Shown here one piece after another: positions 1 to 7,688 of a DNA stretch of 33,463 nt. Both the position numbers and the translations under genes were made by a program. Below the pieces are notes generated by a model. That model saw only the letters and a list, made by a program, of their open reading frames with translations, was not told the DNA's origin and made no database searches. The first letter of the stretch is position 1; each line of letters begins with the position of its first letter. The DNA comes from an uncultured Alphaproteobacteria bacterium (lineage in GTDB: Bacteria; Pseudomonadota; Alphaproteobacteria; Bin95), in the NCBI GenBank assembly GCA_938083135.1, contig CALLKY010000025.1, positions 1-33,463 of the forward strand, in the 5' to 3' direction.

Positions 1-72
1 TTGGCCCTGTAGCACCTCGACCTGGCGCAGCTTCGCCACGATCTCTTCAGGTTTATCTCGCTTGCCTGCCAT
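1..72 (-). CDS. IS3-family transposase OrfA, N-terminal fragment
   Basis: Only 24 codons lie in the window. They start at ATG 72 and run off the left edge. The peptide begins MAGKRDKPEEIVAKLRQ, the usual start of a group of IS3-family OrfA proteins, in which a helix-turn-helix domain follows. OrfA binds the element's ends and normally joins OrfB, the DDE catalytic part, by programmed -1 frameshifting; neither the frameshift site nor OrfB can be seen here. A good ribosome binding site (GGAGG, 85-81 on the minus strand) supports this start. It is a mobile-element gene and unrelated to its neighbour, which it has interrupted. Confidence 0.8.
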   Translation of the reverse strand, partial: MAGKRDKPEEIVAKLRQVEVLQGQ

Positions 73-90
73 ATTCTGATCCTCCTTCGA

Positions 91-109
91 TGGGATAAAT
101 ACTATCCCA
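91..109 (-). repeat. Inverted repeat in IS3 transposase leader
   Basis: A perfect 7-base inverted repeat, TGGGATA (91-97) and TATCCCA (103-109), with a five-base loop lies between the IS terminus and the OrfA ribosome binding site. It would form a hairpin in any transcript entering from the flanking DNA. Such leader structures in other elements limit transposase expression by outside transcription; here that role is inferred. Confidence 0.5.
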
Positions 110-126
110 GTGGGTGGACCACTTCA

Positions 127-1953
127 GTGGGGCTGCTCCACGCGCAGAATACGGGGCGCGGTTCGGATACCTTCATTTCGATTGAAAACTTCATCGCAGG
201 CACAGGCAACGACAGCCTGACCGGCAACGCTGAAGCCAATATTCTGGATGGCGGCGCTGGCGGCGGCGACGATATCGACGGCCTTGGCGGCGATGACATC
301 CTGATATCCGGCAGCGGTACTGGCTTCCTCGATGGCGGCGCTGGCGACTATATTCTGCGTGGTCATGGTTTCATTTTAGATGGCGGTGATGATATCGACA
401 CGCTCGAATCAACCGCGACTGGCGACCTGACGATTGATCTCCGCATAACAGGCGCTGGGCAGGCGACGGGCTCTACAACTGGCGCAAATTTAACGCAGAT
501 CATCAATATCGAAAACGTCACGTTGGGTGATGGCTCCCATACGCTGACGGGTGATATTGCGGATAACATTCTGCGGACAGGTGCTGGCGATGATGTGGTC
601 AGCGGTCACTTCGGCGATGACACGCTCTTCACCGGGGCAGGGGCCGACCGGCTGATCTATACCGAAGACGCGGCAGATCGGATTGACCTTGAAATTTGGG
701 ATGGTGGCGACGGCGTCGACACGGCGGACTATTCAGACTTCCATTCCGCTGTGCAGATTGATCTGGCCGCGAACCATGAAGCCTACACGCGGGATGGAAC
801 GACCGTCACTACAGGTGCCTGGCGTATCATCGGTGAGCTGGACAATATCGAAAGTGTAATCGGTACAGCCTTCAATGACCGCATCTTTGGTGATGCTGAA
901 CCCAACGAGCTTCATGGCGGCGCTGGCAATGACATCGTTACAGGGGGGATCGGTGACGATCAGCTGTTCGGGGAGGATGGCAATGACATCCTATTCGGGC
1001 GGCAGAACACAGACCTTCTAGATGGCGGTGAGGGTGATGACCGTCTGTTTATCGACGGTTTGGATACATCTGTTGTTGGTGGTGCCGGTTTTGACCGGGT
1101 TAGCGTTCAAGCCTCACTCGCCGTAAACATCAATATGCGTGACGCAGGCCTAGAACGGGCCGTTGGGAATGCTGGCAATGATGTTTTCGATGCGAGCGGC
1201 GTAAACGACAGCATCGTTATCATCCGCGGCTTCGGGGGTGCGGACCAGATCACGGGCGGCTTCTTCAATGACGTGCTGCAAGGTGGTGACGGGGATGATG
1301 TGATCGTCGGCGGGGCTGGTCGTGACAGGCTGTTCGGGGAAGGCGGGGCTGATTCACTTTCTGGCGGTGATGGCGATGACCTATTGTTCGCAGATGCATC
1401 CGACACCTTAATCAGCGGTGGTGCCGGTAATGACGCACTGACCGTCCAAATTGGGGATGGCATAACGTTTAACGCAGCAGTCGGCAGTGTGGAGCGCGTG
1501 AATGGGTCCAATTCGGCTGGTGTCGGCGATGTTCTAAGCGGCGTTGGCGGCGACACAACCTTTATCTTCAACGGACGGGTTGGGAATGACACGCTGACAG
1601 GCGGTGATGCGGCTGACATCCTGCGTGGCGGCGCCGGAAACGACGTGTTGAATGGCGGTAGCGGCGGCAATGACCGGCTCTTTGGCGACGGTGGTCCAGC
1701 GGATATCTACGAGTTTAATTCTGCTTGGGGCCGTGACCGGATTGAGGGTGGGTTTGCCGATAACGGCACAGAACTTATCCGCTTTGCCGGTGTCTCCGAC
1801 GGTTCAGGTGGTGCGCTCGATTTTAATGATCTGCAGATCGTAAACGACGGTGACAATGCCGTGATCAGCATCGTTGGTGTCGCGACCCATAGCATCACGA
1901 TCCTGGGCTTTGACCACACCCGTTTGGACGCAACTGACTTCGCGTTTGTCTAG
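127..1953 (+). CDS. RTX calcium-binding repeat protein, 5'-truncated by IS insertion
   Basis: The frame carries many glycine- and aspartate-rich nonapeptides of the GGxGxDxLx type in several blocks, for example near residues 55-75, 260-305, 370-425 and 490-525. These fold into calcium-binding beta rolls. Between the blocks lie segments of the 'IENVxGTxxNDxLxGN' style seen in large secreted RTX and haemolysin-type proteins. The C-terminus is non-repetitive, poor in charge at the very end and finishes Asp-Phe-Ala-Phe-Val, as expected for a type I secretion signal. No adhesin, protease or lipase domain is visible, so the function is unknown. The only upstream start (GTG 127) lies inside the IS end and has no ribosome binding site, so the true 5' end was displaced by the insertion. 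The fragment is probably not expressed normally. No type I secretion genes are nearby. Confidence 0.8.
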   Translation: MGLLHAQNTGRGSDTFISIENFIAGTGNDSLTGNAEANILDGGAGGGDDIDGLGGDDILISGSGTGFLDGGAGDYILRGHGFILDGGDDIDTLESTATGDLTIDLRITGAGQATGSTTGANLTQIINIENVTLGDGSHTLTGDIADNILRTGAGDDVVSGHFGDDTLFTGAGADRLIYTEDAADRIDLEIWDGGDGVDTADYSDFHSAVQIDLAANHEAYTRDGTTVTTGAWRIIGELDNIESVIGTAFNDRIFGDAEPNELHGGAGNDIVTGGIGDDQLFGEDGNDILFGRQNTDLLDGGEGDDRLFIDGLDTSVVGGAGFDRVSVQASLAVNINMRDAGLERAVGNAGNDVFDASGVNDSIVIIRGFGGADQITGGFFNDVLQGGDGDDVIVGGAGRDRLFGEGGADSLSGGDGDDLLFADASDTLISGGAGNDALTVQIGDGITFNAAVGSVERVNGSNSAGVGDVLSGVGGDTTFIFNGRVGNDTLTGGDAADILRGGAGNDVLNGGSGGNDRLFGDGGPADIYEFNSAWGRDRIEGGFADNGTELIRFAGVSDGSGGALDFNDLQIVNDGDNAVISIVGVATHSITILGFDHTRLDATDFAFV

Positions 1954-1954
1954 G

Positions 1955-3004
1955 TCAGGTCTGCGGCCCGGCTTTCTTCAGCACATCACTCAGCTTCGCC
2001 ATGTCGCTATGGCAGAGCGCGGCTGCGCGGAGGATATGGATGGCCAATGCGGCCCCCGTTGCCTCGCCAAGGGCCATATCGAGGTCCAGCACCGGTTTCT
2101 TGCCAAGTAGATCACAAAGCTTCTTATGGCCGGGTTCGCGGCTGAGATGGCCGACGATGCAATGGTCCAGTCCGCCCGGTGCCAATTTGGCAATCACGGC
2201 GGCAGCTGCCGTTGCGACGAAACCGTCTAGTACAACAGGCACGCGCCCCATGCGGGCGGCGATGATGGCACCGCAGATGCCCGCCAACTCATATCCGCCC
2301 AAGCGCCGGAGCGCATCCAGCGGGCTGGTGATTTCGCCACGATGCAACGCCAGGCCTGCATCAACTGCCGCCCGCTTGCGGTCCATCTGATCTGAATCCC
2401 CGCCAGCACCTGGGCCAACCCATTCTGCTGCATCGCCGCCGAATAGCGCTGCGGAAAGCGCGGCGGCAACTGTTGTGTTGCCAATGCCCATCTCCCCAAG
2501 CGCGATAACGTCTACGCCTTGCTCAACGGCCATCATGCCGTAGGCCATGGCGCGGGCGCAGTCTTTGTCTGTCATGGCGGCTTCTTGGGTGAAATCCTTG
2601 GTTGGAACTTCAAGCGCCAACTCGAACACCCGGAAGTCCGCATCGAGTGCTGCTGACATCTGGTTGATAGCACCGCCGCCATCCGCAAAGGTTTGCACCA
2701 TCGCAGCCGTGACTTCAGGCGGGAATGCCGCAACGCCTTGGGCAACGACGCCGTGGTTACCTGCAAACACACTAACGCAGGGCCGTTCAATGCGTGGCGG
2801 ATGCCTGCCCTGCCAAGTTGCCAGCCATTCCGCCAGTTCTTCCAAACGGCCGAGTGCTCTGCGGGGCTTAGCGAGGTCGCGTTCATGGGCGACGGCGGTT
2901 GTGGCGGATTCTATGTCTGGGCCTGGGAAATCCGCGACCAAAAGCGCGATCTCGGTCAGGGTTACTTCCGGCTCGCGTGCGCCGTTTCCATTTTCCGCAG
3001 ACAT
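1955..3004 (-). CDS. cobT: Nicotinate-nucleotide-dimethylbenzimidazole phosphoribosyltransferase
   Basis: This enzyme transfers phosphoribose from nicotinate mononucleotide to dimethylbenzimidazole, giving alpha-ribazole phosphate for the lower ligand of cobalamin. The 349-residue length fits CobT. Family motifs are present: AGNHGV (81-86), LGEMGIGNTT (169-178), GPGAGG (197-202) and LGEATGAALA near 312-321, whose Glu314 matches the catalytic base in 'LGEGTGAALA' of the studied Salmonella enzyme. The same frame is open much further upstream, but that extension overlaps cobS on the other strand and is not CobT-like, so I start at ATG 3004, which has GAGG upstream. It is divergent from cobS with about 90 bases between them and convergent with the RTX fragment, whose stop lies one base away. 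Confidence 0.93.
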   Translation of the reverse strand: MSAENGNGAREPEVTLTEIALLVADFPGPDIESATTAVAHERDLAKPRRALGRLEELAEWLATWQGRHPPRIERPCVSVFAGNHGVVAQGVAAFPPEVTAAMVQTFADGGGAINQMSAALDADFRVFELALEVPTKDFTQEAAMTDKDCARAMAYGMMAVEQGVDVIALGEMGIGNTTVAAALSAALFGGDAAEWVGPGAGGDSDQMDRKRAAVDAGLALHRGEITSPLDALRRLGGYELAGICGAIIAARMGRVPVVLDGFVATAAAAVIAKLAPGGLDHCIVGHLSREPGHKKLCDLLGKKPVLDLDMALGEATGAALAIHILRAAALCHSDMAKLSDVLKKAGPQT

Positions 3005-3095
3005 AAGGCTATGGTCCTCACAACAAAAAGAATCGCTTGAACGCCAAGGGGTACCTTCCTCTGCGGCACCAAGCAAGCCTAATGAAGGAGCGCCC

Positions 3096-3830
3096 GTGCA
3101 GCGCGCGTTTGCAGAAGCCAAAGCGGCGTTGGGGTTCCTCACCAGATTGCCGGTTCCAATATCCACGCCGCCACCGCTGGCAGACGCCGCGTGGGCGTTT
3201 CCGCTTGCGGGGCTGGTGCCTGGATTCGCCTGCGCAATTACCTTGTGGGCCGCGATGACACTTGGCTTGCCGTCTCTTGCTGGTGGGCTTCTAGCGCTTG
3301 CCGCCGCCGCCGTTATCACTGGCGCGCTGCATGAGGATGGCTTGGCGGATTGCGGCGATGCATTGGCTGCTCCTGGCGACCGTGCGCGTCGCCTCGAAAT
3401 CATGCGGGACAGCCGGATCGGTGCCCATGGCGGTCTGGCGCTCATCGTCACCGTGGGCCTTAGGGCCTCTGCACTTGCAGCGCTTGGTATGGCGGATATG
3501 TGGTGGGCAGCTGGATTGGCTTTGGCGGCTGCACGGGCCGCACCTGTGCCGCTGATGCGCCTTTTACCGCTCGCCCGAGCGGATGGGCTTGCGGTCTATG
3601 CTGGTCAGCCCGGGTGGGGGCGGACTGCCCTGGCGACCGGGCTGGCGGTATTGCTGATGGCGGGTGCTGGATTGGGCGGTATTGCGGCTTTCTTGGTCGC
3701 TGGAATGACAGTCGGCCTATGGGCAATGCTCGCAAAGCGGCGGTTTGGCGGCTATACCGGTGACGTTCTGGGTATGGCGGAACAGCTCGCAGAAATTGCA
3801 TTACTTCTCACATTGGCGGCTTTCATATGA
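3096..3830 (+). CDS. cobS: Adenosylcobinamide-GDP ribazoletransferase (cobalamin synthase)
   Basis: CobS is an integral inner-membrane enzyme that joins adenosylcobinamide-GDP to alpha-ribazole (or its phosphate), the penultimate or last step of cobalamin assembly. The 244-residue protein has the N-terminal FLTRLPVP segment (14-21) and the signature HEDGLADCGDA (79-89), whose acidic residues bind magnesium. IMRDSRIGAHG follows, then several hydrophobic membrane segments. A GTG start at 3096 is chosen because AAGGAG (3085-3090) lies five bases upstream; the frame is open earlier, but that part is antisense to cobT. It overlaps the next gene by four bases (ATGA), so the two are translated together. 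No cobalamin riboswitch is recognisable in the short gap to cobT. Confidence 0.93.
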   Translation: MQRAFAEAKAALGFLTRLPVPISTPPPLADAAWAFPLAGLVPGFACAITLWAAMTLGLPSLAGGLLALAAAAVITGALHEDGLADCGDALAAPGDRARRLEIMRDSRIGAHGGLALIVTVGLRASALAALGMADMWWAAGLALAAARAAPVPLMRLLPLARADGLAVYAGQPGWGRTALATGLAVLLMAGAGLGGIAAFLVAGMTVGLWAMLAKRRFGGYTGDVLGMAEQLAEIALLLTLAAFI

Positions 3831-4483
3831 CAAAAACAACCCATTTCTGGTGGGTGCGCCACGCGCCTGTCGTTAACAATGGCGGCTTGGTTTATGGCGG
3901 CGGTGAAATTGATGCCGATGTATCAAACACCGCCTTATTCGAAGGCTTAGCGGCGCGTTTACCGAAGAAGGCTGTTTATCTGGCGTCTGGGCTGCGCCGG
4001 ACGCATCAGACGCTTGCCGCTGTCCGTGCTGCCGGGCGTCAGGATATTCCAGGTGAAATTCGTGGATATGTTGAATTGAACGAACAAAGCCTTGGTGACT
4101 GGCAAGGTCAGCCAATTGCTGAGCTTTTTTCGAAGGGCGGTCCGTGGCCCGGATTCTGGATGACGCCAGCCGATAACGTGCCGCCGAACGGGGAAAGCTT
4201 CGCGCAGTTATGCGAACGCGTCTCTGGCATCGTGCCAGAAATCGCCGCTGAATATGCTGGCAAGCACGTGGTGATCGCGGCCCATGGCGGAACTATTCGC
4301 GGCGCGCTTGCGCAAGCCCTGAACCTATCGCCGGCACAGGCGCTCGCGTTTGGGGTCGATAATTGCTCGACGACCAGGATTGATCACTACCTGGGTGATG
4401 ACGGCGCGGTCGCTTGGGGCGTGCCTATCGTTAATCTTCCAGCGGTCAATCTTCCAGTGGCTAATTTTGCGGCGGCGTATTGA
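3827..4483 (+). CDS. cobC: Histidine phosphatase family protein, probable alpha-ribazole phosphatase
   Basis: This is a phosphoglycerate-mutase-like phosphatase of 218 residues. The phosphorylated histidine is His12 in the RHAP motif, and the second active-site histidine is His153 in AAHGGTIRG. Arg57/Arg58 and Glu83/Glu86 lie where this fold places its phosphate-binding and acid residues. Translational coupling to cobS and the nearby cobT make alpha-ribazole-5'-phosphate the likely substrate, by context rather than by any specific motif. The C-terminus has an odd extension of near-repeats (VNLPAVNLPVANF) encoded by a 15-base tandem duplication. Its 3' end overlaps the convergent MBL gene by 23 bases. 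Another small phosphorylated substrate cannot be excluded. Confidence 0.8.
   Translation: MTKTTHFWWVRHAPVVNNGGLVYGGGEIDADVSNTALFEGLAARLPKKAVYLASGLRRTHQTLAAVRAAGRQDIPGEIRGYVELNEQSLGDWQGQPIAELFSKGGPWPGFWMTPADNVPPNGESFAQLCERVSGIVPEIAAEYAGKHVVIAAHGGTIRGALAQALNLSPAQALAFGVDNCSTTRIDHYLGDDGAVAWGVPIVNLPAVNLPVANFAAAY
4430..4459 (+). repeat. 15-base tandem duplication at cobC 3' end
   Basis: Two adjacent 15-base units, GTTAATCTTCCAGCG (4430-4444) and GTCAATCTTCCAGTG (4445-4459), differ at two positions. They add five codons per copy and produce the repeated V-N-L-P at the CobC C-terminus. The duplication ends just outside the stop codon of the convergent gene. Confidence 0.75.
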
Positions 4484-5270
4484 TGGCGCGGATATAGCGG
4501 GCGGCGGAGCGTTCCAGCGCAGCATTACCGTCGCGTTCTATCGTCCGGCCAACAAAGGCACCGTGAATAGCGTCAAATTCAAACGGTGCCACGGCTCCTG
4601 CAATTGCAGTGACGGAGCTTTCATCCAGCGGAATGAGGTTCGGATAGCTACGCATGAAGCTCACATGCTTGGCATCCGGCACGACTTGGATGATGTCACC
4701 GGTCAGAAGCACGCCTTTGCCATTGTCCCAGTGCAACACAGTGCCGCCAGCGAAGTGACCGCCGCAGCGAATCAGCAGCACATCATCCGCCAAGCGCTCC
4801 AAATCACCGTGCCAGAATTTGAGCCATGGTGATGGCACCTGGACCCAGGTTGCATCGGCTGCATTCACATAGACCGGCGCAGAAAAACGTTCCGCCCACC
4901 CGTGCATAATGCCGTAATAATGTGGGTGCGAAAGGGCGATGGCAGCCAGCCCACCCATGGCCTCAATCCGCTCTGCTGTTGCTTCATCCAGAATTGGCAG
5001 GCAGTCCCACAGGATCACGCCAGCAGGCGTTTCCAGCAGAAATGCCCGCTGCGCGATGGCAAAGTTGGGTTCGACTTTTAGCGCATGGAGGCCGGTGGAA
5101 ATCTCCGTCCATTCAATGGCATGGCCATCCAGCAGCGTCGGGTGCGTGGTCCAGGTTTGGCCGGATGCCGGCACAAACTGTCGCTCGTCTTCGCAGATCG
5201 GGCATTCAGCAGGAGGCGCAGGCGCATCTGGATAAGAGACACCGCAGGTTTGGCAAATATAGGCTGTCAT
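4461..5270 (-). CDS. Rubredoxin-like zinc-ribbon plus metallo-beta-lactamase-fold protein
   Basis: The 269-residue protein has two parts. Residues 6-26 hold a CxxCG...CPxC pair (Cys6, Cys9, Cys23, Cys26) like a rubredoxin or zinc ribbon. Residues about 55-240 look like an MBL-fold hydrolase. The usual HxHxDH motif reads HPHYYG (115-120), so the first two histidines remain but the Asp and the last His are Tyr and Gly. Later MBL positions are kept: His172 in GGHFAGG, Asp192 in LLTGD and His236 in DAIHG. A site able to bind at most one canonical metal is inferred. Substrate unknown. The gene is last in the minus-strand run after the DUF1989 gene (14-base gap). The start ATG 5270 puts the cysteines near the N-terminus as expected. 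Confidence 0.75.
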   Translation of the reverse strand: MTAYICQTCGVSYPDAPAPPAECPICEDERQFVPASGQTWTTHPTLLDGHAIEWTEISTGLHALKVEPNFAIAQRAFLLETPAGVILWDCLPILDEATAERIEAMGGLAAIALSHPHYYGIMHGWAERFSAPVYVNAADATWVQVPSPWLKFWHGDLERLADDVLLIRCGGHFAGGTVLHWDNGKGVLLTGDIIQVVPDAKHVSFMRSYPNLIPLDESSVTAIAGAVAPFEFDAIHGAFVGRTIERDGNAALERSAARYIRAINTPPQN

Positions 5271-5284
5271 CAGGCGTCTCCTGC

Positions 5285-6145
5285 TTATGTGCTGTGGCGA
5301 CCGTCATATGGTGCGGGCTCTGGTTGTTTCCAGCCTTGGAGTGCACCTGGTGCGGGGTCAAAAACCTCGATGACAAGTGGGTGGCAGGCCGCAGTATCGC
5401 TTGAATGTTTCGTGCCGCAGTCGCCGCCAGGACAGGTGGATAGGCCAACAAGGAGATCAATCTCAGCGAAGAATTCCAAATAGTCACCCGGGCGGACGGG
5501 GCTGGCTTTCATGAAATATTGGTGCGTATCCAGGCTGAAACCCGTGCACATAAACACATTCAGCACGTCATGCACGAGCGGTTCGGCTTCATTGAGCGGC
5601 ATACCGGTTGCAGCGGCGAGGCTGCGGGTTAGGTTGGAATGGCAGCAATGGTGGTAGGGATCATGGCCAAGCAAGCCATTGGTATAGGGATCACAGCGGG
5701 TTCCGATGACATCATGGACGCCGCCACCGTCTGCATCCCAGCCATACCAATCCAGCGTATCCCAGGTGATCGTCGCCATGGGGCGGAGGTTGGGGAATGT
5801 GCTCCACATACGGTCACCAAGGCCCAGATGTGTGCCATGCAGGGCGCGCGTTTTGCCGGAATAAAAGCGCTCCGACAGGTCATGGGCGTTCCAGAGATTA
5901 AGGTCACCAACCTGCGCGCCCTCGACGCTGAGAATGCGGAAGAATTGCCCGGCATTGATGCGCACTGTTCGGGCGTCGCGCGGGGCAACAGTGGTTTCGG
6001 AGACTTTCGTTAGGGCCGCCCTCGCGCGATCCAGCATTGCTGAGTCGTGGGATGGCAGCGTTTTCGTAGGATAAACCAGCACCGGCTCCGCATGGCGCCG
6101 GTCACGGGCGTCTATGGGGGCGGGGGTGCGGGCTTCCGGTTTCAT
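5285..6145 (-). CDS. DUF1989 / urea carboxylase-associated family protein
   Basis: This 286-residue protein matches the DUF1989 family by its central order: RINAGQFFRI (62-71), VGDLNLWN (79-86), RTLHGTHL-like segment (100-107), and a cysteine/histidine-rich block with Cys151, His161 and HHCCH (165-169). Later come CPGGDC (238-243) and Cys254. The conserved Cys and His residues suggest a metal site. The family is often found next to urea carboxylase or allophanate hydrolase genes, but none is present here, so a role in urea use is not supported. Its ATG shares one base with the stop of the preceding LUD gene (TAATG), which implies coupled translation. Biochemical function is not known to me. 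Confidence 0.8.
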   Translation of the reverse strand: MKPEARTPAPIDARDRRHAEPVLVYPTKTLPSHDSAMLDRARAALTKVSETTVAPRDARTVRINAGQFFRILSVEGAQVGDLNLWNAHDLSERFYSGKTRALHGTHLGLGDRMWSTFPNLRPMATITWDTLDWYGWDADGGGVHDVIGTRCDPYTNGLLGHDPYHHCCHSNLTRSLAAATGMPLNEAEPLVHDVLNVFMCTGFSLDTHQYFMKASPVRPGDYLEFFAEIDLLVGLSTCPGGDCGTKHSSDTAACHPLVIEVFDPAPGALQGWKQPEPAPYDGRHST

Positions 6146-6807
6146 TAGGCGTCTCCTGTCAGCAGAATATGCAGCGCTTTCGGGCCATGGGCACCGCGGA
6201 CCAGCTTGGATTCGATATCCGCCGTGCCACTAACACCTGTCACAAAGTTGATGTTGCGGGGATGGGCTTTGCCAGACGCGCGGAATGCCGCCCAGAAATC
6301 TTCCATATGCGGAACCACGCTGGCGGCTGGCGTAACAATGATGTGGCGTAGTGGCAGGAAGGCGTACAGCGTGGGCTGTTCCGGACTGGATAGCAGGATC
6401 AGGGACCCTGTTTCAGCAATGCCCCAATGCGCCCGGCTGATGGCTGCACCTTCGTTCGGGTCCAGCGTCCGGTGGGTATCGATACCCGTCCAGTCCAGGC
6501 TTTCCAATTCCGGGTCCGGCGGTAGGGCGAGGGAGAGCGGTGCGCCTTTGGCCTGCAGATAACGTGCGATGGCGGCGGGAATGGCAGCGTCGTCTGGAAT
6601 ACGCTCAACCGTTGCTGCCAGCCGTTCGCCCTGCACGCGCGCCATGAATTCAGCCAGCGGGTCTTGGAGCTTCAGGGCTGGCTGGGTCGCCGTTGCATCG
6701 ACGCTCAATGCCGCTGCTTCTGCTGCGACAACGGCTGGATCTGGCGGTGATGTCCGACCAAGCGCTTGGCGGACGGACGCCAGCATGCGGGTGCGAGTAT
6801 CAGCCAT
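6145..6807 (-). CDS. LUD-domain protein, LutC/YkgG-like
   Basis: The 220-residue protein has the LutC-like layout: an N-terminal helix (ADTRTRMLASVRQALG), an acidic middle, then the LUD core with ISRAHWGIAETGSL, RHIIVTPAASVVPHM and a final ITGVSGTADIE-type segment (here VTGVSGTADIESKLVRGAHGP). The last segment is typical of LutC, where it probably binds ligand. LutC belongs to the LutABC L-lactate-oxidising complex, but lutA and lutB are not adjacent, so calling it lactate utilisation would be unsafe. ATG 6807 is chosen over an upstream start because AGGAAGG precedes it and the upstream extension would only re-read pheA. It overlaps the pheA 3' end by eight bases and the DUF1989 start by one. 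Confidence 0.82.
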   Translation of the reverse strand: MADTRTRMLASVRQALGRTSPPDPAVVAAEAAALSVDATATQPALKLQDPLAEFMARVQGERLAATVERIPDDAAIPAAIARYLQAKGAPLSLALPPDPELESLDWTGIDTHRTLDPNEGAAISRAHWGIAETGSLILLSSPEQPTLYAFLPLRHIIVTPAASVVPHMEDFWAAFRASGKAHPRNINFVTGVSGTADIESKLVRGAHGPKALHILLTGDA

Positions 6808-7678
6808 TTCGGCCTTCCTGAATGCTCTGGAACCCATGCTCACGGAATGGGCTTGCGGGATAGACGCCGAGCAGGCGGAATTCACGGCTGAAGAAGCCAA
6901 GCTCTTCCAGCGCCATTTTTACGCTGGCGTCATCCGGATGGCCTTCAATGTCGGCGAAAAATTGGGTGGCGAAGAATTCGCCCTCAATCATGTAGCTTTC
7001 AAGCTTGGTCATGTTGACGCCGTTGGTGGCGAACCCACCCATAGCCTTGAAAAGGGCTGCTGGCACGTTGCGCACACGGAATATGAAAGTGGTGACCGTT
7101 AGTGCATCCGTCATAGGCGGCGTTTCTGGCTCGCGTGCGAGGACGATGAAGCGGGTGGTGTTGTAGGCGTGGTCCTCCATTTCAGCCCGCAGGATATGCA
7201 GCCCATAGGTTTCTGCGGCGAGCGAGGAGGCGATGGCTGCTTCTGTGATGTCTGTGGAATGCTCAAGGTCTGCGGCGGCACCAGCGGTATCCACATGGAC
7301 GATGGCGTTCAAGCCAAGTTCCTTGATTGCTTGGCGACATTGGCCAAGCGCATGCACATGGCTGCGGACGGTTTTAATGGTGTCCAGCGTCGCGCCTTTT
7401 GGGGCCATCAGAAAATGGCGGACTGGTTCGAAATGCTCCCCGATGATGTGCAGGCCCGTTGCTGGCAGCAAATGGTGGATATCCGCGACACGGCCTGCAA
7501 TGGAATTCTCAATCGGTATCATCGCTAGGCGGGCGTCACCATTTTCTACAGCGCCAAATGCACCTTCGAAAGACGAGCATGGCAGCGGCGTCATTTCCGG
7601 AAAGGCGGCCTTGCAGGCAAGGTTTGAATAGGCACCGGGCGCGCCCTGGAATGCGATGATGTTTGCGGGATCAGCCAT
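6800..7678 (-). CDS. pheA: Prephenate dehydratase
   Basis: This cytoplasmic enzyme converts prephenate to phenylpyruvate in phenylalanine synthesis. The 292-residue protein is the stand-alone form without chorismate mutase. The catalytic domain shows FQGAPGAYS (10-18), IPIENSIAGRV (54-64) and the TRF motif (175-177) with its catalytic threonine. An ACT regulatory domain begins near 195; the phenylalanine-binding 'ESRP' element reads ESYM (227-230), a variant I recall as common in alphaproteobacterial PheA. The start ATG 7678 gives the expected N-terminus; the longer frame would overlap kdsB. Its stop lies just inside the next gene, and kdsB ends 10 bases upstream, so all look co-transcribed. 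Confidence 0.93.
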   Translation of the reverse strand: MADPANIIAFQGAPGAYSNLACKAAFPEMTPLPCSSFEGAFGAVENGDARLAMIPIENSIAGRVADIHHLLPATGLHIIGEHFEPVRHFLMAPKGATLDTIKTVRSHVHALGQCRQAIKELGLNAIVHVDTAGAAADLEHSTDITEAAIASSLAAETYGLHILRAEMEDHAYNTTRFIVLAREPETPPMTDALTVTTFIFRVRNVPAALFKAMGGFATNGVNMTKLESYMIEGEFFATQFFADIEGHPDDASVKMALEELGFFSREFRLLGVYPASPFREHGFQSIQEGRNG

Positions 7679-7688
7679 AATTTTACTT

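Larger units (their letters stand above)
1..140 (-). mobile_element. IS3-family insertion sequence, one end (partial)
   Basis: The left edge of the window is the upstream end of an insertion sequence whose transposase reads leftward out of the window. It contains the first codons of an IS3-type OrfA (72 to 1) and a leader with a perfect inverted repeat (91-97 with 103-109). The terminal region at about 113-140 begins TGGAGCAGCC when read inward on the minus strand and contains the small palindrome CCACT-TC-AGTGG (119-130). The RTX coding frame resumes directly after about position 140, so I place the element boundary there; the exact base and the target duplication cannot be fixed because the other end lies outside. 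The call rests on the OrfA protein start and is firm at family level only. Confidence 0.8.

Noticed and set aside
3005-3095. Possible cobalamin riboswitch between cobT and cobS.
   Set aside because: The gap is only about 90 bases, too short for the full element, and no B12-box-like sequence was seen.
1955-3451. CobT extended to the upstream start at 3451.
   Set aside because: The extra 149 residues are antisense to cobS and not CobT-like; ATG 3004 gives the normal family length.
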